From contig NC_090183.1 in assembly GCF_024679245.1 (NCBI RefSeq), positions 23,611,855 to 23,675,854 of the forward strand: a DNA stretch of 64,000 nt. Reading direction: 5' to 3'. Every line of letters begins with the position of its first letter. Within the stretch, counting starts at the first letter, position 1. A program made the position numbers and the translations under genes. This DNA is from Pseudorasbora parva (lineage: Eukaryota > Chordata > Actinopteri > Cypriniformes > Gobionidae). Below the pieces are notes generated by a model that saw only the letters and a list, made by a program, of their open reading frames with translations, made no database searches and was not told the origin of the DNA. Shown here piece after piece: positions 26,481 through 38,981 of this stretch.

Positions 26481-27621
26481 TCACAGTAAAAAAAAATAAA
26501 AAAACTGCCGGCTTTGTGACGTTATTTCCTAACTCATGCCCTGCCCGCAGCCGGCTTTGGTATTTCATAATACCAGCGTTAGTTAGTTCAGCACAGCTTC
26601 CTTTTACCCTGTGCTTCAGTGCCGGCCAGCTGGCGCTCTGATCTCCAGTGGGAACGCACAGCCACCGAGCCAAACTATGAGAGAAATGTAAACTAAAGGA
26701 CTGAATCAGGCTGCAAATACAGTACCAGCCAGTGTCCACGACGAACAGCGCATTTGTCAAAAATCCTGTCTGATTAGCCGAGATAAGCATGTTTTGAAAT
26801 TACGTGACAGATGATGGCATGTCCACTATGTTATATAGAGTTTGCACAAACAAAGGAAGCTCTGAAGTTAGACACGCTTGAGACACACAGTCGGATGTGT
26901 ATGTTAAAAAAGCAATCTGGGACATGTTTCTATGATGATTGTAGAGAGAGAGAAAAAAAGGATAGTTTTAGTTTTAAAGTATATAAAGGATATATTTTAT
27001 TAACTGCAATTGTTTTATTGTATATCTTCTTTTTTTAATCTAAGATATTAAAATTAAACAATTAAAAACATATATAGGAAAGGATCATTTTATTTTATTT
27101 AATACATTGCATTAATTCTTATACAATTTTAAGTGTTAAAAGACTTGCTGTCCCTAATAATTGTCATTTCTGTCACTACCATCATGCCAAATATTTTTAT
27201 TATATTAATTGGAAGTTTGAAGATCAGAAATGTAATGGAAGAAATGAATTAATTTCAAGATTTTTCATTAGAATCTTGGACGTAACTTATGTGTTTTAGG
27301 AGTAAATATTTGTACATTTTAATTCAGAAATAATGTCATTTTATTTTTGTAAATTCAAACATAAATAACCGACTGGGCAGATTTGGATCTAATTCTAATA
27401 GGACCTAGTTTGTGTAATCCAATAGGATATTAAATATCCAATATCCAACAAAAAAGTGAGAAATCTTTACCATCACAGACAATATCTAATTCCACAACAA
27501 TGTATACAAAATCCACTTGAAGGAAAGATTTTAAGACACAATAAATATTTTAACATAGATAGAAAAATAGTTTTTTAAAGATTTTAAAAAGTTCTGCCTT
27601 AGATCGAAGAATCGCCCTTAA

Positions 27622-28396
27622 AGGGTTAGTTCACCCAAAAATGAAATTGATGTCATTAATGACTCACCCTAATGTCGTTCCACACCGTAAGACCTCTGAT
27701 CATCCTCGGAACACAGTTTAAGATATTTTATATTTAGTCTGAAAGGGTATGCAAGTGTATGCACACTATACTGTCCATGTCCAGAAAGGGAATAAAAACA
27801 TCATCAAAGTAGTTCATATGTGACATCAGTTAGTTAATTAGAATCTCTTGAAGCATCGAAAATACATTTTGGTCCAAAAATAACACAAACTGCAGACTTT
27901 ATTCAGCATTGTCTTCTCGTCATGCTTGTTTTCAATCCTCAAATAAAGATTCAAACGGTTATGAATCAGCGTATTGATTCATGATTCGGAACGCCAATGT
28001 CACGTGATTTCAGCAGTTTGACACGCGATCCGAATCATGAATCAATCCTCTGATTCACAACCATTTGAATCTTTATTTGAGGATTGAAAACTAAACCAGA
28101 AAAGACAATGGTGAATAAAGTCTGCAGTTTGTGTTATTTTTGGACCAAAATGTATTTTCGATGCTTCAAGAGATTCTAATCAACCAACTGATGTCACATT
28201 TGGACTACTTTGATGATGTTTTTATTACCTATCTGGACATGGACAGTATAGTGTGCATACACTACCATATGTTCTCAGACTAAATATAAAATATCTTAAA
28301 CTGTGTTCTGAAGATGAACGGAGGTCCTACGGGTGTGGAACAACATTAGGGTGAGTCATTAATAACATAAATTTCATTTTTGGGTGAACTAACCCT
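27622..28396. mobile_element. TTAA-flanked foldback (palindromic) element
   Basis: Two arms of about 370 bp are nearly perfect reverse complements. They start AGGGTTAGTTCACCC at both ends and meet around 28000. TTAA lies directly outside (27618-27621 and 28397-28400). It has no coding capacity. The family of aaagggttagttcaccc elements is common in cyprinids; related pieces occur at 46840-47523 and 36370-36480. Confidence 0.85.
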
Positions 28397-29184
28397 TTAA
28401 ATATAATGACAGTTAACCAGTTAACCGTTAAGCCTTTAATAAGTTAACCTCTGTATAGAAAGGCCTGGTAATAAAAATTTATTAAATCAAAGCGCTAGTA
28501 GAACATACATTCAATATATAATTGAATACATTAAAATTAATCATTGTAAAACTTCAAAACTTTGATTAATCCACTAAGTAGTTCAAGCCTAACTTGATGT
28601 CACAGTCACAGTTGAGGATTCCACAACTTCAAACATGGCTCATTTAATCAGAAAGAGTCCGAACTATCCGTTTTGTAATAGCTGATTTACAACACATGTA
28701 AGAATGTTCTGGTTGATGTAAGTGAGTCACAGGAGATGAGACATCCTCTCCAACACCTTCCTGGAATTCCTCTAGTGACACAAAGTATATGAGAAATTTG
28801 ACTATCAGAAGGATTAATGAAAGGCAGATGCGTCGCTGAAAGTTGCACCACACTTTGTTTGTCATTCTCGCCCTCAGTTAGTGTTGATCGTGGGTTTGAT
28901 TTATACACAGGGATAAGATCCCCATCTAGGAGTCATCACTGTGTTTATTTTAAATGAGTAATACATGGAAAAAAAATGAATACACCATTAAAATTTTCAG
29001 GACATTAAAAACAAATACATGTAGTCGTAGAGGATCATAACAGATTTATTTTTGCCGTGCTGCTGGTACAGACGCACGTGCTAAAGATCAGTCATGTTTT
29101 TGCGCTTGGCAAATGATGAATTTAAATGTGCATTACTCAAAAAGTGTTGGTTCATTCTGATGTTTTTGTGTGTTTTTGAATCAG

Positions 29185-29246
29185 GGATGTGGGCGGTGAT
29201 TGTTTTTCTCCTCATCGCCATCATTGTCGTGGCCACTTGGCAATAA
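29185..29246 (+). CDS. stx8: Syntaxin 8, terminal coding exon (transmembrane anchor and stop)
   Basis: The exon opens with GG, completing the split Gly codon of the preceding exon, and reads GMWAVIVFLLIAIIVVATWQ before a TAA at 29244-29246. This is the single C-terminal transmembrane anchor expected of a tail-anchored SNARE: about 17 hydrophobic residues flanked by the basic segment of the previous exon. The acceptor is a T-rich tract ending in tcag at 29181-29184. Human STX8 ends in a similar hydrophobic run with a tail a few residues longer, so the lumenal tail here is very short (Trp-Gln). The 3' UTR follows directly. It meets the ntn1 gene, transcribed toward it from the other strand. The identification is strong because two separate exons join in phase and match the same protein end. 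Confidence 0.93.
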
Positions 29247-29875
29247 TAATGAAGAGGACGTTTCTGAAGACAAGACAACGCAGATATGGAACACAGAGAC
29301 TGTAAAAAAAAAAAAAAAAGTGTTTGTGGGTTAACGAGGGATACGCGCAGCTTCCGGGCAGGCTGTATATGTAAACGCATCCCTCCAGACCCCTCTCCTG
29401 TCCCCTTCTGCTTTTATGAAAGTAATGGAACCCATGACTGGGTTAAAGCCAAGGAACGGACCACTATGAAGAACTGAAATTCTTAGCTCCTCAGATAGTG
29501 ATCAAAGTAGGATTCGGAATGGAAAGAAAAATAGAAAAGAGCTTTGAAAGGTTTTGAATATTATTATGAATATAACCATGAGCTTGAGATGCTCCAAGGG
29601 GGGAAAACCTATTTAAATTCTTTGTTTGGCAGTGAAGAAAATGATCCGTATCCTTCATGTAAACAAGGTCTGCGAGTCGCAATGCAATACAGAATCTTGG
29701 GTTTAGATATACAAGCTCTGAACTTCTCTCTTATTATCCATTCAAATACAGTACAGTACAGATTCTATTTTGTAAGTAAAAAATAAAATAGATTTTGCTC
29801 AACACTTTTTGTTTTTAGTTTTTCCTGGAAAATGTGATTGTTAGAAATTCTAATAAATATTGTTAACGCAACCTG
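29247..29875 (+). other. stx8: stx8 3' UTR with candidate poly(A) signals
   Basis: The sequence downstream of the stx8 stop carries no recognisable coding region. AATAAA hexamers lie at 29782-29787 and 29852-29857. Either could define the mRNA end, giving a 3' UTR of about 0.55-0.63 kb. A transposon-like repeat starts at about 29922, just beyond. The end point is inferred from the hexamers only. Confidence 0.5.
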
Positions 29876-29948
29876 GTCTCAACTGTTTCATTGGTAAAAT
29901 TGTAATTGTTGCAAATATGTATACCACCAGTCAAAAGTTTTTGGATGG

Positions 29949-30296
<348 letters not shown>

Positions 30297-31139
30297 TAGT
30301 GAAATATTAATCAAATATAAAATGTTTTCTATTTGAATATATTTTAAAATGTACTTTATCTCTGTAATGCAAAGGTGAGTTTTCAGCATCATTACTCTAG
30401 TCTTCAGTGTGACATGATCCTTTGATGATGATTTGCTGCTCAAGAAACATTTATGATTATTATCAATGTTGAAAAAAATATATAAAAATGATAAATAGAA
30501 AGTTCAAAAGAACAGTATTTATCTGAAATAGAAAGCTTTTGCAACATTGGTCAGTAAGGGTTTTTTTGGTAAATAACTTAAAGCAATGAATACATTTATT
30601 CAGCAAGGATGCATTAAATTGATGAAGTGACAGTACAGACATTTATAATGTTGCAAAATCTTTATATTCCAGATAAATGCTGTTCTTTTGAACTTTCTAT
30701 TCATCAAAGAATCCTGAAAAAAAATGCACAGCAGTTTTCAACATTGATAATAATGCAATTCTAGAGCAGCAAATTGACATATTAGAATGATTTCTGAACA
30801 GTCTTTTGATTAGTTATAGAAATTTGTAAAAAAAAAAAAAAATAAATAAAATAAAAAATAAACAACATTACTGTTTTTGCTGTATTTTGGCTCAAAGAAA
30901 TGAAGTTTTAGTGAGCAGAAGAAACTACTTTCAAAAACATTTAAAAATCTTACCGTCCAAAAACATTTGAGCGGTAGTGTATATATTTATTAATGTTATT
31001 TAATATGTATCATGTTCAGTTCTTATTTCCTTAATTCTTTACTGTGATATATAAATGAATAAATAAATAAATGCTAATGTATTTCTTTTTTCAATCAAAT
31101 GTATAAGCAGGTAAAAAATGAGAATGCAGACTAGTAATG

Positions 31140-31905
31140 TTTTGATATTTTATTCCAAATGAATGCTGAATGTAGTTCTACCAGTTGGTGTTCAGTAGTT
31201 ATTTTTTTCCTCTGGGTTTAAATCACAACCATCTAAACGACCACAAACTGTAAAAACAAAACAAAAAAACAAACAAACAAACAAAAAAAAGGTACAAATA
31301 TGTCAAAAAAAATCCACAATGTCTTGTGTCATTAAATATTTTCTTATATAAACCATAATATATTAGTATGCATTGTAAAACAATATTGCAGACGTCTTGT
31401 ATTTGTCACAGCTAAATTTACAATTCATAATATGAACAAGAAGCAATGTATGTAAGGTCTGCCGGTAATGTCAAATACATGAGCCGTCTTTCCACTGCTG
31501 CCAAAAATAAAAACTGAACATAAATTTACATCGTTGTAATACTTAAAATAAAAATGAGTGTGCACTAAGATACTGAGTGCCAAACAAAATACATTTACAT
31601 GTGGTATTACGAATATTGTTTGTAACCGGTAAATACATCATATGTATAAATATCTGTATGTCATACATTGTGTACATTTACAAGAAGTAATCATTGAGTT
31701 AAGAGGATAATTACTGCACACGTAAACCGTTCGTCAAATCCGTCTTTTTCTTTTTGGTATTTGATACTGAAATGATCAGTTCTTGCGGTTTATTTTCTTA
31801 ATGATCTGTGAAGGACTGACCATACCATCAAACGTTAAGTGACCCCTCAAAGATCAGTGAAAAAGCTGTACTTTAGAGAGCTCCATCTCGTCGGTAACAG
31901 AATAA

Positions 31906-31937
<32 letters not shown>

Positions 31938-33741
31938 ATGAGCAGCGTTTCTCACAGTGAAGAGAATTCTCTGTTGTAGTGAAACATTACTGTACATGCA
32001 TTCCTACATTCACAGACCCTAAATGGACATGGAAATGTTAAAGGAGAGATGCTGTCGCTTTACAAAACTAAATACTAGTTCATGAATACTAGTTAAAGGT
32101 AATCCGTACACTTCTAAATACTGTTTTACGCACAAGGTAAAATACTAACTATACACACCATCCTACCAACACTTAGGACGTACGAAAAGGCCTGTTTATA
32201 CAGCGGACTCATCGCACTGAAGTTCTGTTTTAATAAACGAACGTCATCGTCCATGTCTGGACTATAAACAATTGAATCAGAGCAAGAAATGATTTCATCT
32301 ACCTCAATCATCATGTCTCATACAAAAATATACATGGTGGTTTTATTCCAAGTTCAAAAATAATTGTAAATGCATGCTGATCATTTTAGGGTTTTTACAA
32401 GCATGCCATTACATTTTTATAGATCATAAATCAGTTTTCAACAATTATGAGTACAATTTTTTTTCTTGTGAAGAAGTGTGGCAAGTTCTACGCTCACCGA
32501 CATGGCTTAAAGAAATCCTCAATTCTACCGAATGTAGCCTATATTAGATTAGATTCATTTATTTGTAAGGGGACAATGCAATTTCATAAAAACACACGAA
32601 CAAACATGAGTAAAAAAGCCAGAGTTAGCCAAGAGGCTATTTTTCATCTGTATTAGTAGAGACTGTTGAAGAAAATAGGTGCTGCTTTAATTATTATTAT
32701 TTTTTTACAGAGCTTCTTGTCAGCAATTGTTAAGATGATTCTTTAACCTTGAAATCGTAAACTGCAGGCCACCTACAATGAAAAGGCAATCAGAAACATA
32801 CTTTGAACAGAAACCGTTGATTTGCGTTTGTCGTGCATTTGCTGGGACAGTTTCAGAGTCTGGGCAAACCCAGCAGCACCAGTCTTCAAAAATTAGTAGT
32901 GTTATGTTACACTGCACATGAGCTTTCCTGTATAGCCTTTTTTTTTTTTTTTTGCAACTGAATTCAATGATGTTAAACCATGCAACTTCATGAAAAGTGC
33001 AACAACTAATAATGCTGAGTTAATTATTAAAAATAAAAATTAAATATGCACAAATATAGGCATAACAGTTTTTCATGCAGTGTTGTTACAAAGTGATACT
33101 TTTCAGACCTTGAAAAAAAGAACCGTTTAAATTGGCTAAAGACGAACAAAGTTGTTTTGATGTCTGTCAGATAAAAAATTCCTACCGAAAAACTGATTTT
33201 TGAAATGTTTTCCAATTTCTCAAAAGTTGGCATCTCAGATGCCATTATGCATTATGCATAAGTAAGAGCATATGAATTTTTAAACGCTAAAGCTCTCTCA
33301 TGAAAATGTTTTATTTATTTATATTTTGTATTGAAGAGGACTATTCCATTAAGTATTGTTTATTTATTTTTTTTTACCTTAAAAATTGTTTTAGAATATG
33401 AAATACAGCTTAATCTGATTCTCAAAACCATCCCAAATGGATCTGAAAAATGAAGCTATTTAACATCAAATACCTTTTTTTATATATATATAATGGACAC
33501 AGGTGCAAAATTGGCAAACAGCAAACAAATCTTGAAGGAAACAAATAAGAAATGAAAACTGCATCGTGAACTCCTTCACACATGTTCCTATTTTAAAAAC
33601 AAAATGTTAATATTGTCTTCATGCCTTTATTCAAAGCAGCGATGTTCAGTTCCTCTTTTTTTCTCTTCCTTTCCCTTATTATCTTTTCATCCACCACACG
33701 TTTGTTGTTTCTCTGTCCAGCTCTCTTTCCTTTCCCCCTCA
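31140..33741 (-). other. ntn1: ntn1 3' UTR and downstream flank
   Basis: Sequence after the ntn1 stop is AT-rich with no recognised coding region. On the minus strand there are several AATAAA-type hexamers, for example near 33626-33631 (about 110 nt after the stop) and near 31149-31155, just before repeat-derived sequence begins. A GT run lies at 31911-31938. A long 3' UTR of up to about 2.6 kb is plausible, but the true end cannot be fixed from sequence alone. Confidence 0.4.
31911..31938. repeat. Short (GT)n in the ntn1 3' flank
   Basis: About 13 GT units within the probable ntn1 3' UTR. Confidence 0.9.
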
Positions 33742-34070
33742 CTATGCTTTCTTGCATTTTCCTTTCTTCTCCCGCTGCTGAAACTTCCGGAGTCTTCGAG
33801 CCCAAGTGTCCCTCCACTGAATGACCAGACTGCCCTTGTCTGCCACCACTCCGCTTTGTCCAGGGGAATCCTCGTCGTTGCCCAGAAGCAGGTACTTCTT
33901 GCCGGGCTTGATCTTCGGGCACTTGCAGGCCACGTCCTTTGCCCTGACCCACAAAAACTGGTCTCCCCTGCGGATTCGGCTTTCACCCTGTTTGTAGACA
34001 GAGATGATGTTGACGGTGAACTTCCACCACTCACTAGCTTTTTCTGCCTTTAGGATGTGGACCTGAACAG
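33742..34070 (-). CDS. ntn1: Netrin-1, terminal coding exon (NTR module and basic tail)
   Basis: The exon encodes (A)[18 protein letters not shown], a region with [16 protein letters not shown] and [17 protein letters not shown], and ends [18 protein letters not shown] before TAG at 33742-33744. This is the second part of the netrin NTR domain followed by the Lys/Arg-rich tail that in netrin-1 binds heparan sulphate and cell surfaces. It carries the last three NTR cysteines (ACKC and KGKC). The acceptor is a pyrimidine tract ending ctacag (complement of 34071-34076). The Ala codon is split with the 44146-44220 exon. It adds 108 complete codons, bringing the visible C-terminal part to about 202 of roughly 600 residues. 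No frame damage is seen in any of the four exons, so the gene appears functional. Confidence 0.96.
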
Positions 34071-34490
34071 CTGTAGAATGACACAAAATAAAACGGAATT
34101 ATGTTTCCACTATTAAAACATTTTTCCTTCATCTCCTGTGTTGTTTAAATTCTTTATTTATTTCATTTCAATTTAAGCAGTTTATTTAAAACCATTTTAA
34201 ATGACATTAAAAGAAAACATGCATTTGTTTTGTACTTTTTAAATTCATGTTATTCACAAAATATACCTGTGAATGAAAAATATGTTCTCTTACACACAAT
34301 GAGGTCCACAAAAAAAGGAGACCACTATTGAAAATGTTTCTATTTACTAATTTAATACAAATAGTTTATTGCAAAAAAATATATACATATATAATAATAA
34401 TGCAGCCCTCTATGCACAACTTGGCAATATAATCGCCAATTAGAATGATATCAAATCCGATTAACTGCATTCAAAATAAACGTGTGTTTA

Positions 34491-34519
34491 CATTATATAT
34501 ATATGTATATATATATATT

Positions 34520-34558
<39 letters not shown>
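34491..34558. repeat. (TA)n microsatellite
   Basis: Interrupted TA dinucleotide array with a short T run in the middle. Confidence 0.93.
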
Positions 34559-34560
<2 letters not shown>

Positions 34561-35828
34561 GTCAGAAATGTAAGATACAAAGATGCAATTACCTTTTTTT
34601 TTATTTTTATGTAGTGTTTACAAGCTTCCATTGTATGTCTTCATTAGTGAATAAGTGAATAATTCATGAATCAAATTCAATTTCTAATCATTTTCCCGGT
34701 TTAATTCAGATTTTAAATAGCATATTTTGAGTGTGGACTGTTGGTCTCCACTGCATATGTAAATTTGATATACATAAATATATACACACTGAGCCAATAT
34801 TATTTACACCCGTAAGTGCAATGATTCTGCCGCAGATTCAGCGGGTTATTGGCTCTGATTCTGATTAAGTTGTTTGTATCGTCTCAGTTTCTGAAGCAAT
34901 GCGGGTCAACCTTCAGTTTAAAGTGCTTCAAATAAAGCTTGTAACTCAAACCTCAGCGCAGTTTGAGAATCCTTGCAAGTGTGAATCCTCAAAATCTGCT
35001 TAAACTGCCTGTAGACTCATGCTGTTCCCCTTTCATTATTAATAGCCTTCAAGGTGCTTTGTAAGGTGACTTTGACAAAAAAGGACCAGCAAAACAGGCA
35101 TATTTAATTTCGTCTGCGTAATGCTTTGCAGGTTGAGACAGTATCATGCAGGCTAATGGTTGGTAAGTATCTGTCCATTTAGAGTCTTTACACATTTACT
35201 CACTGTCTGCATGTTATTTTAAGGCTAGATGGAAAAGCGGCTTATATGTTCTGTATCATTCTGCATCTTGTTAGGAAACTCAAAGGCTCATACATTTATG
35301 AACTGAAAACGAGCACTGTTTTATTAATTCCAAAAACAGCGCAAAACTATGTTGGGTAAATTTGTTTACATTTGTTAAACATTTCTGTTAGATATAGCCT
35401 ACACACTTTAATGCTGTTCATACTGGGTATGATGACGTATGATGACTTGTAATGGTGTAGTAGTGGTGTACCATTTCTTAGGGGGATATTTTATTCCCCT
35501 ATGCCTTGCCACTTTTAAGGGACAAAGGGAACAGGTAGGGGAAGGCGAAGGGGTATAAAAAAAGAATTGGAATCGGGCCTTAATAAATTGAATTAGAAGA
35601 AACCAAATGCTTAAGATTTGTTTTGATAAGTTTAATAAGTTAAACTGCAATATACAGTAATATACAGCATGGTTCTACGAAGAACCTTTAATATGCAAAT
35701 AACCTTTCCATTGCATAAAAGATTTCTTCTATGGCATCACTGTGAAAACCCCTTTTTGGTTCTTCCTGGCACCATTATTTTATTTACGCACTAAACGGTC
35801 TATGAGTAGCTGTCAAATGATCATACAG

Positions 35829-36233
35829 CAGGGGTCTCAAACTCCCGGCCCGCGGGCCACTTGCGGCCCGCAGGATGATATTTTGTGGCCCTCTACTTGA
35901 CATCAAAGTTTAATGTTAGTGTGGCCCGCGCGTTGCTCTGAAAACCATTTTTGGCGTAGTCGTTGCGTGTGCCGCGCTTTATGCCTCACTTTGTGTGTGT
36001 GTGTGTGTTTGAGAGAGTTAGCTCGGCCCTCTCTCATGCAGTACAATTGGTGGACACCGCGTGATTGACATGTTCAGACAGTCGAAATGAATGTGGTTTA
36101 ACGGCGCTCAAATGGCCAATCAAATCAAAGTAGAGATTTACATTCTCTTTTCGCTCGCGCACATGCTCCCGCAGTCTTCACACACAGAGTCTACCTCTAG
36201 CGGCCCCCAGGTAATTTGAGTTTGAGACCCCTG
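35829..36233. mobile_element. hAT (Charlie-like) MITE
   Basis: The ends caggggtctcaaactcc and, in reverse complement, caggggtctcaaactcaa are inverted repeats. The flanks TCATACAG (35821-35828) and CCATACAG (36234-36241) agree in 7 of 8 bases, as expected for an aged hAT target duplication. The interior is rich in ggcccgc. It has no coding capacity. Confidence 0.85.
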
Positions 36234-37674
36234 CCATACAGTAAGATGGATTCAATACAGGTATGATAAATCTGCAGCATGACACTCTGAGCAACTTAAT
36301 GCTTGTTTAATGAAATTCGGTTTCAGTTGTAAATACATTGAAATCAATTGTAATTATGTTTAAAGAAAAATTAACATTCTTTTATTTACTCACCTTCATA
36401 TTGTTCCAAACCTGTATGACTTTGTTTCTTCTGTGGAACACAGAAAGTGAATTTTTGAAGAATATCCTGGCTGTTCTTTTCCATATAATCAAAAGGAATC
36501 AGTGAATTAAAGTATTTCATATGATTTGTTAATAATATTCCAGATCTTCTGATGCAATTTGATAGATTTGTGTGAGTAACACTGAAAGGCTCTTGCTAAA
36601 ATACTGTTGCTATTCACAAAAAAATATTGATGTCTAGCTCACAGCTTGTTCATGAGAGGTGTAGATATTTACTATTCATAAACAACTCTTTCTTTTCAAT
36701 GAAATGCTTAATGCAGTTCACATAACTGGTCTGAATGTTTTGTTCTGGAATTGCACTGATCTGACTCTCAACTCACTTCCTCGCTGATTCAGTCGTAGGA
36801 CCAGTTAACAGCAGTCGAGGGGAAGTTTTAAGGAATAATCACTAATTTTGGCCTACACAAAACCATTGTACGACTTCAGAAGATTTACAATATTAACACG
36901 TTTAGTTATTTTTGCTGCTTAACTGATGTTAACTGCCTTAGTTCTTATCAGGATATTCTTCAATATTTTGTGTTCAACAGAAAAGCTCACACACACACAC
37001 AAAACAAACATTTTGGAACAACATATGGGTGAAAAAAAAATCGGAGTATTTTTTATTATAGGTAAGTACACTGGAATATCTTCACAGGTGAAATCCAAAA
37101 AACCTCTAACTTAATGGAAAACTCTCACTGTCACCATTTGGAAAGGTGGAAGTCATTTATGCAATGCTAACAACATGTCTGCGGAAGCCCAGCTGTGGTC
37201 AGGATTCCTGTGGTGTTTTATGGGTAATGTGCCAGTGAGGCATGAGGCTGTAAATATCATGCCACAGAAGGCCTGATTCCCCTCATAAGTCTTTAGATGA
37301 CTCCATCTTCAAGTTCAATATCATTTCCAGCCATTTCCCCCTGTGCTGCTGTATAAAGCCCCCCTGATGCTTGAGAAGGCAGAAGGAAAGTGGATTAGGT
37401 TTAATGCTCAGAATGTGGGAGTTTATCCTAGATTGTTCACTTTGGAGTAAAGGGGGAGCTGGCCAGCCCTCCATAACTGAGGGCAACTGTAAATTGAAGT
37501 CAGCGGGGGACCATATTATCTGGATAAATTCTTAAACGAGTAATGGCAGTGTAGAAAGGAGAACATGCAAAGCCGGTCTGCGGGAGGTGATTGCATTGAG
37601 GATTCATCATGTAAGATACAACTACCAATGTGTGCCGAACCTCCTCTCTACACTGCAGGGATTCCCTGTATACA

Positions 37675-37696
37675 CCCCCCCCCCCCCCCCCCCCCC
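37675..37696. repeat. C homopolymer, 22 bp
   Basis: Twenty-two consecutive C bases. The length in such runs is often unreliable in assemblies. Confidence 0.95.
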
Positions 37697-38100
37697 AAAG
37701 ATCTGTTTCCCTGGTTTTACTATTTATAGGTATGTGTTTGGGTAAGCTTAATATTTTAGTTTCATTCTATAAACTACTGACAACATTTTTCCCAAATTCC
37801 AAATAAAAATATTGTAATTTAGAGCATTTATTTGCCGAAAGCAACAACTGGTCAAAATAACAAAAAAGATGTATATATGCAGTGATGGTCAAAATGGTTT
37901 GGTACCCCTGGTAAATATGATCAAATATGGCTGTAAAAAATAAATCTGCATTGATTATACTTTTGATTTTTTATTTAAAAATTCACAAAAATCTATCCTT
38001 TCATTAAAGTAAAAAAAAAACTGAAAATGAGGGGTAAATCACATTATAAAATAAATGCTTTTCTCCAAAACACGTTGGCCACAATTGTTGGTACCCTTTT

Positions 38101-38975
38101 ATTAAATACTTTTTGAAACTTCCTTTTCCCAAGATAGCAGCTCTGAGTCTTCTTCTATAATGCCTGATGAGTTTGAAGAACACCTGAATAGAGATCAGAG
38201 ACCATTCCTCCATACTGAACCTTTCCAGATCCTTCAGATTCACAGATCCATGCTGGTGCTTCTTCTCTTCAGTTCAGCCACACATCTTCTATAGGGTTCA
38301 GGTCAGGAAACTGGGATGGTTATGGCAGAAGCTTCATTTTGTCCTCAGTGACACATTTGTGTTGATTTTGATGTTTGTTTTGGATCGTTGTCCTGATTAG
38401 AGATACAACCACGGCCCACGGATTTTTTATCTTTTGGTATTTGCTAGAATTGCTAGAAAGAAGATGTCCAGGACCTCCAGCATGTGGTACTTTTTATCCT
38501 TGTTTGCACTAAACCCATCTGGTAGATGTGCTGCCAAAAACTATTTTATAGTTTCCTCTGACCACAGAACCAGGTCCCTTTTTACTTTCCAGTCGTGTCT
38601 GACAACTGAATATGCTCAAGTTTGTTTCTAGATGAGCAAGGAGGATTTTTCTTGAAACCCTCCTATACAACATGTGGTGATGTAGGGGTTGTTTGAGTTT
38701 TTATTTTTAGCTTTCTGACCCCAAGACTCAACTAATCTCTGCGATTCTCCATCTGTGAACCTGGGAGAGTCTTTATGCACTCAAACGTTTCTCCTCGCTG
38801 TGCATTAGGACAATATACTCACACGTCCTCTTTCAAGCAGATTTGTAACATCTTTAGTTAAATGGAGCTTCTTAATTATTGCCCTGATGGTGGAAATGAT
38901 ATTTTCAATACTTTAGATATTTTCCTACAGCCTCTTTCTATGTTGTGAAGATCAACAGTCTTTTGCTGCACATCA
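38101..38975 (-). pseudogene. Transposase relic of the older Tc1 element
   Basis: On the minus strand, blocks PDLNPIEDVW (catalytic Glu region, near 38290-38320), LKDLERFSMEEWSLI and LIRHYRRRLRAAILGKG identify the C-terminal half of a Tc1-type transposase. Stops lie next to the first block (for example within 38255-38345). Upstream parts are poorly preserved, with a cysteine/serine-rich stretch around 38430-38630 that no longer reads as transposase. It is non-functional, older than the nested copy, and of a different family. Confidence 0.75.
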
Positions 38976-38981
38976 GAACTA

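Larger units (their letters stand above)
21978..29184 (+). other. stx8: Last intron of stx8
   Basis: The 7.2-kb intron has GT..AG borders. It holds the repeats listed separately (22601-23020, 23176-23235, 24775-25215, 26072-26480, 27622-28396). A moderately GC-richer stretch at about 26510-26800 and AT-rich low-complexity sequence at 26950-27600 show no recognisable gene. Confidence 0.75.

Noticed and set aside
33593..34053. Overlapping open frames on both strands across the ntn1 terminal exon
   Set aside because: Only the minus frame ending at 33742 matches the netrin NTR module; the others are shadows of the same exon.
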